Part shown: positions 5,238 through 5,401 of the stretch, in pieces
Position numbering within the stretch: the stretch's first letter is position 1
Layout of the letters: every line of letters begins with the position of its first letter
Source: JBLHKE01 sp047619485
GTDB lineage: Bacteria > Verrucomicrobiota > Verrucomicrobiia > Verrucomicrobiales > DEV007
Length of the DNA: 5,401 bases
Direction of reading: 5' to 3'
Assembly: GCA_047619485.1 (NCBI GenBank)
Contig: JBLHKE010000562.1
Location: 1 to 5,401, forward strand
Position numbers and translations under genes: made by a program
The notes under the pieces: generated by a model
The model's database searches: none
Told to the model about the DNA's origin: nothing
What the model saw: only the letters and a program-made list of their open reading frames with translations

Positions 5238-5401
5238 ATGGCCGACACCGCGAACAAATACTCCGAAAACGTCGGAGGAAACATTTACGTCGATGACCAG
5301 TGCATCGACTGCGATCTGTGCCGGGAAACCGCACCGGACAATTTCACCCGCAGCGACGACGGCGGTTATTCCTACGTCTATAATCAACCGACGACACCAG
5401 A
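5238..5401 (+). CDS. Ferredoxin, 4Fe-4S type (partial, runs off right edge)
   Basis: The first 54 residues are visible. After an N-terminal segment (MADTANKYSENVGGNIYVDD) comes CIDCDLC (Cys22, Cys25, Cys28) followed by RETAPDNF, the first cluster motif of small bacterial ferredoxins, where C-x2-C-x2-C is completed by a distal Cys-Pro. That distal Cys lies beyond the window, so the cluster count and full length (usually about 70-90 residues) cannot be stated. The protein should be a cytoplasmic electron carrier. The frame is open further upstream, but the ATG at 5238 is preferred because it places the usual short lead before YVDDQCIDC and lies after the operator boxes. No strong Shine-Dalgarno is present (upstream AACCTAAACAGAAATTT). 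Its divergence from a SufR-like regulator suggests expression responds to Fe-S or iron status. Whether suf genes follow cannot be seen. Confidence 0.85.
   Translation, partial: MADTANKYSENVGGNIYVDDQCIDCDLCRETAPDNFTRSDDGGYSYVYNQPTTP

Noticed and set aside
5091..5387. Minus-strand open frame covering the ferredoxin and operator region
   Set aside because: It overlaps the ferredoxin coding start with its CxxCxxC motif and the palindromic boxes, and its Cys/Arg/Phe-rich text matches nothing recognisable.

Overview
The window is GC-rich, apart from roughly the first 200 bases, and looks like a chromosomal accessory patch from a Verrucomicrobiota or Planctomycetota-type bacterium. This is an inference from protein style: a secreted PQQ-like beta-propeller protein, a DDE integrase-core transposase of a kind common in those phyla, and a SufR-like regulator divergent from a small ferredoxin. 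No rRNA, tRNA or CRISPR was seen.

Layout from left to right. (1) At 1-58, on the minus strand, is the start of a probable exported protein that runs off the left edge. (2) From 59 to about 1263 there is no intact gene, only debris: a possible MerR-like C-terminus, a possible XRE-type helix-turn-helix tail, a small unidentified minus-strand ORF, and a roughly 140 bp fragment matching the right end of the IS found further right. (3) At 1264-2547 lies an intact secreted PQQ-like beta-propeller gene. (4) At 2604-4079 there is a 1,476 bp insertion sequence with imperfect terminal inverted repeats (24 of 32 positions match). Its single 360-codon transposase gene is broken by two in-frame amber stops, so this copy is probably dead. 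(5) At about 4085-4390 there is a fragment resembling part of a DUF499-type ATPase (anti-phage associated), broken by an in-frame TGA where a Trp would fit. (6) At 4376-5035 (minus) a SufR-like winged-helix regulator is divergent from a ferredoxin that starts at 5238 and runs off the right edge.

The intact working unit is the right end. The 202 bp between regulator and ferredoxin carries four copies of a CTTTC(A/G)AAAG-type near-palindrome. They form two pairs with the same 16 bp internal spacing, one pair near each gene. This suggests a Fe-S-sensing regulator that controls itself and the ferredoxin, and possibly further Fe-S assembly genes beyond the window. The middle looks like a graveyard of mobile and defence genes in which the beta-propeller gene has survived between two IS ends.
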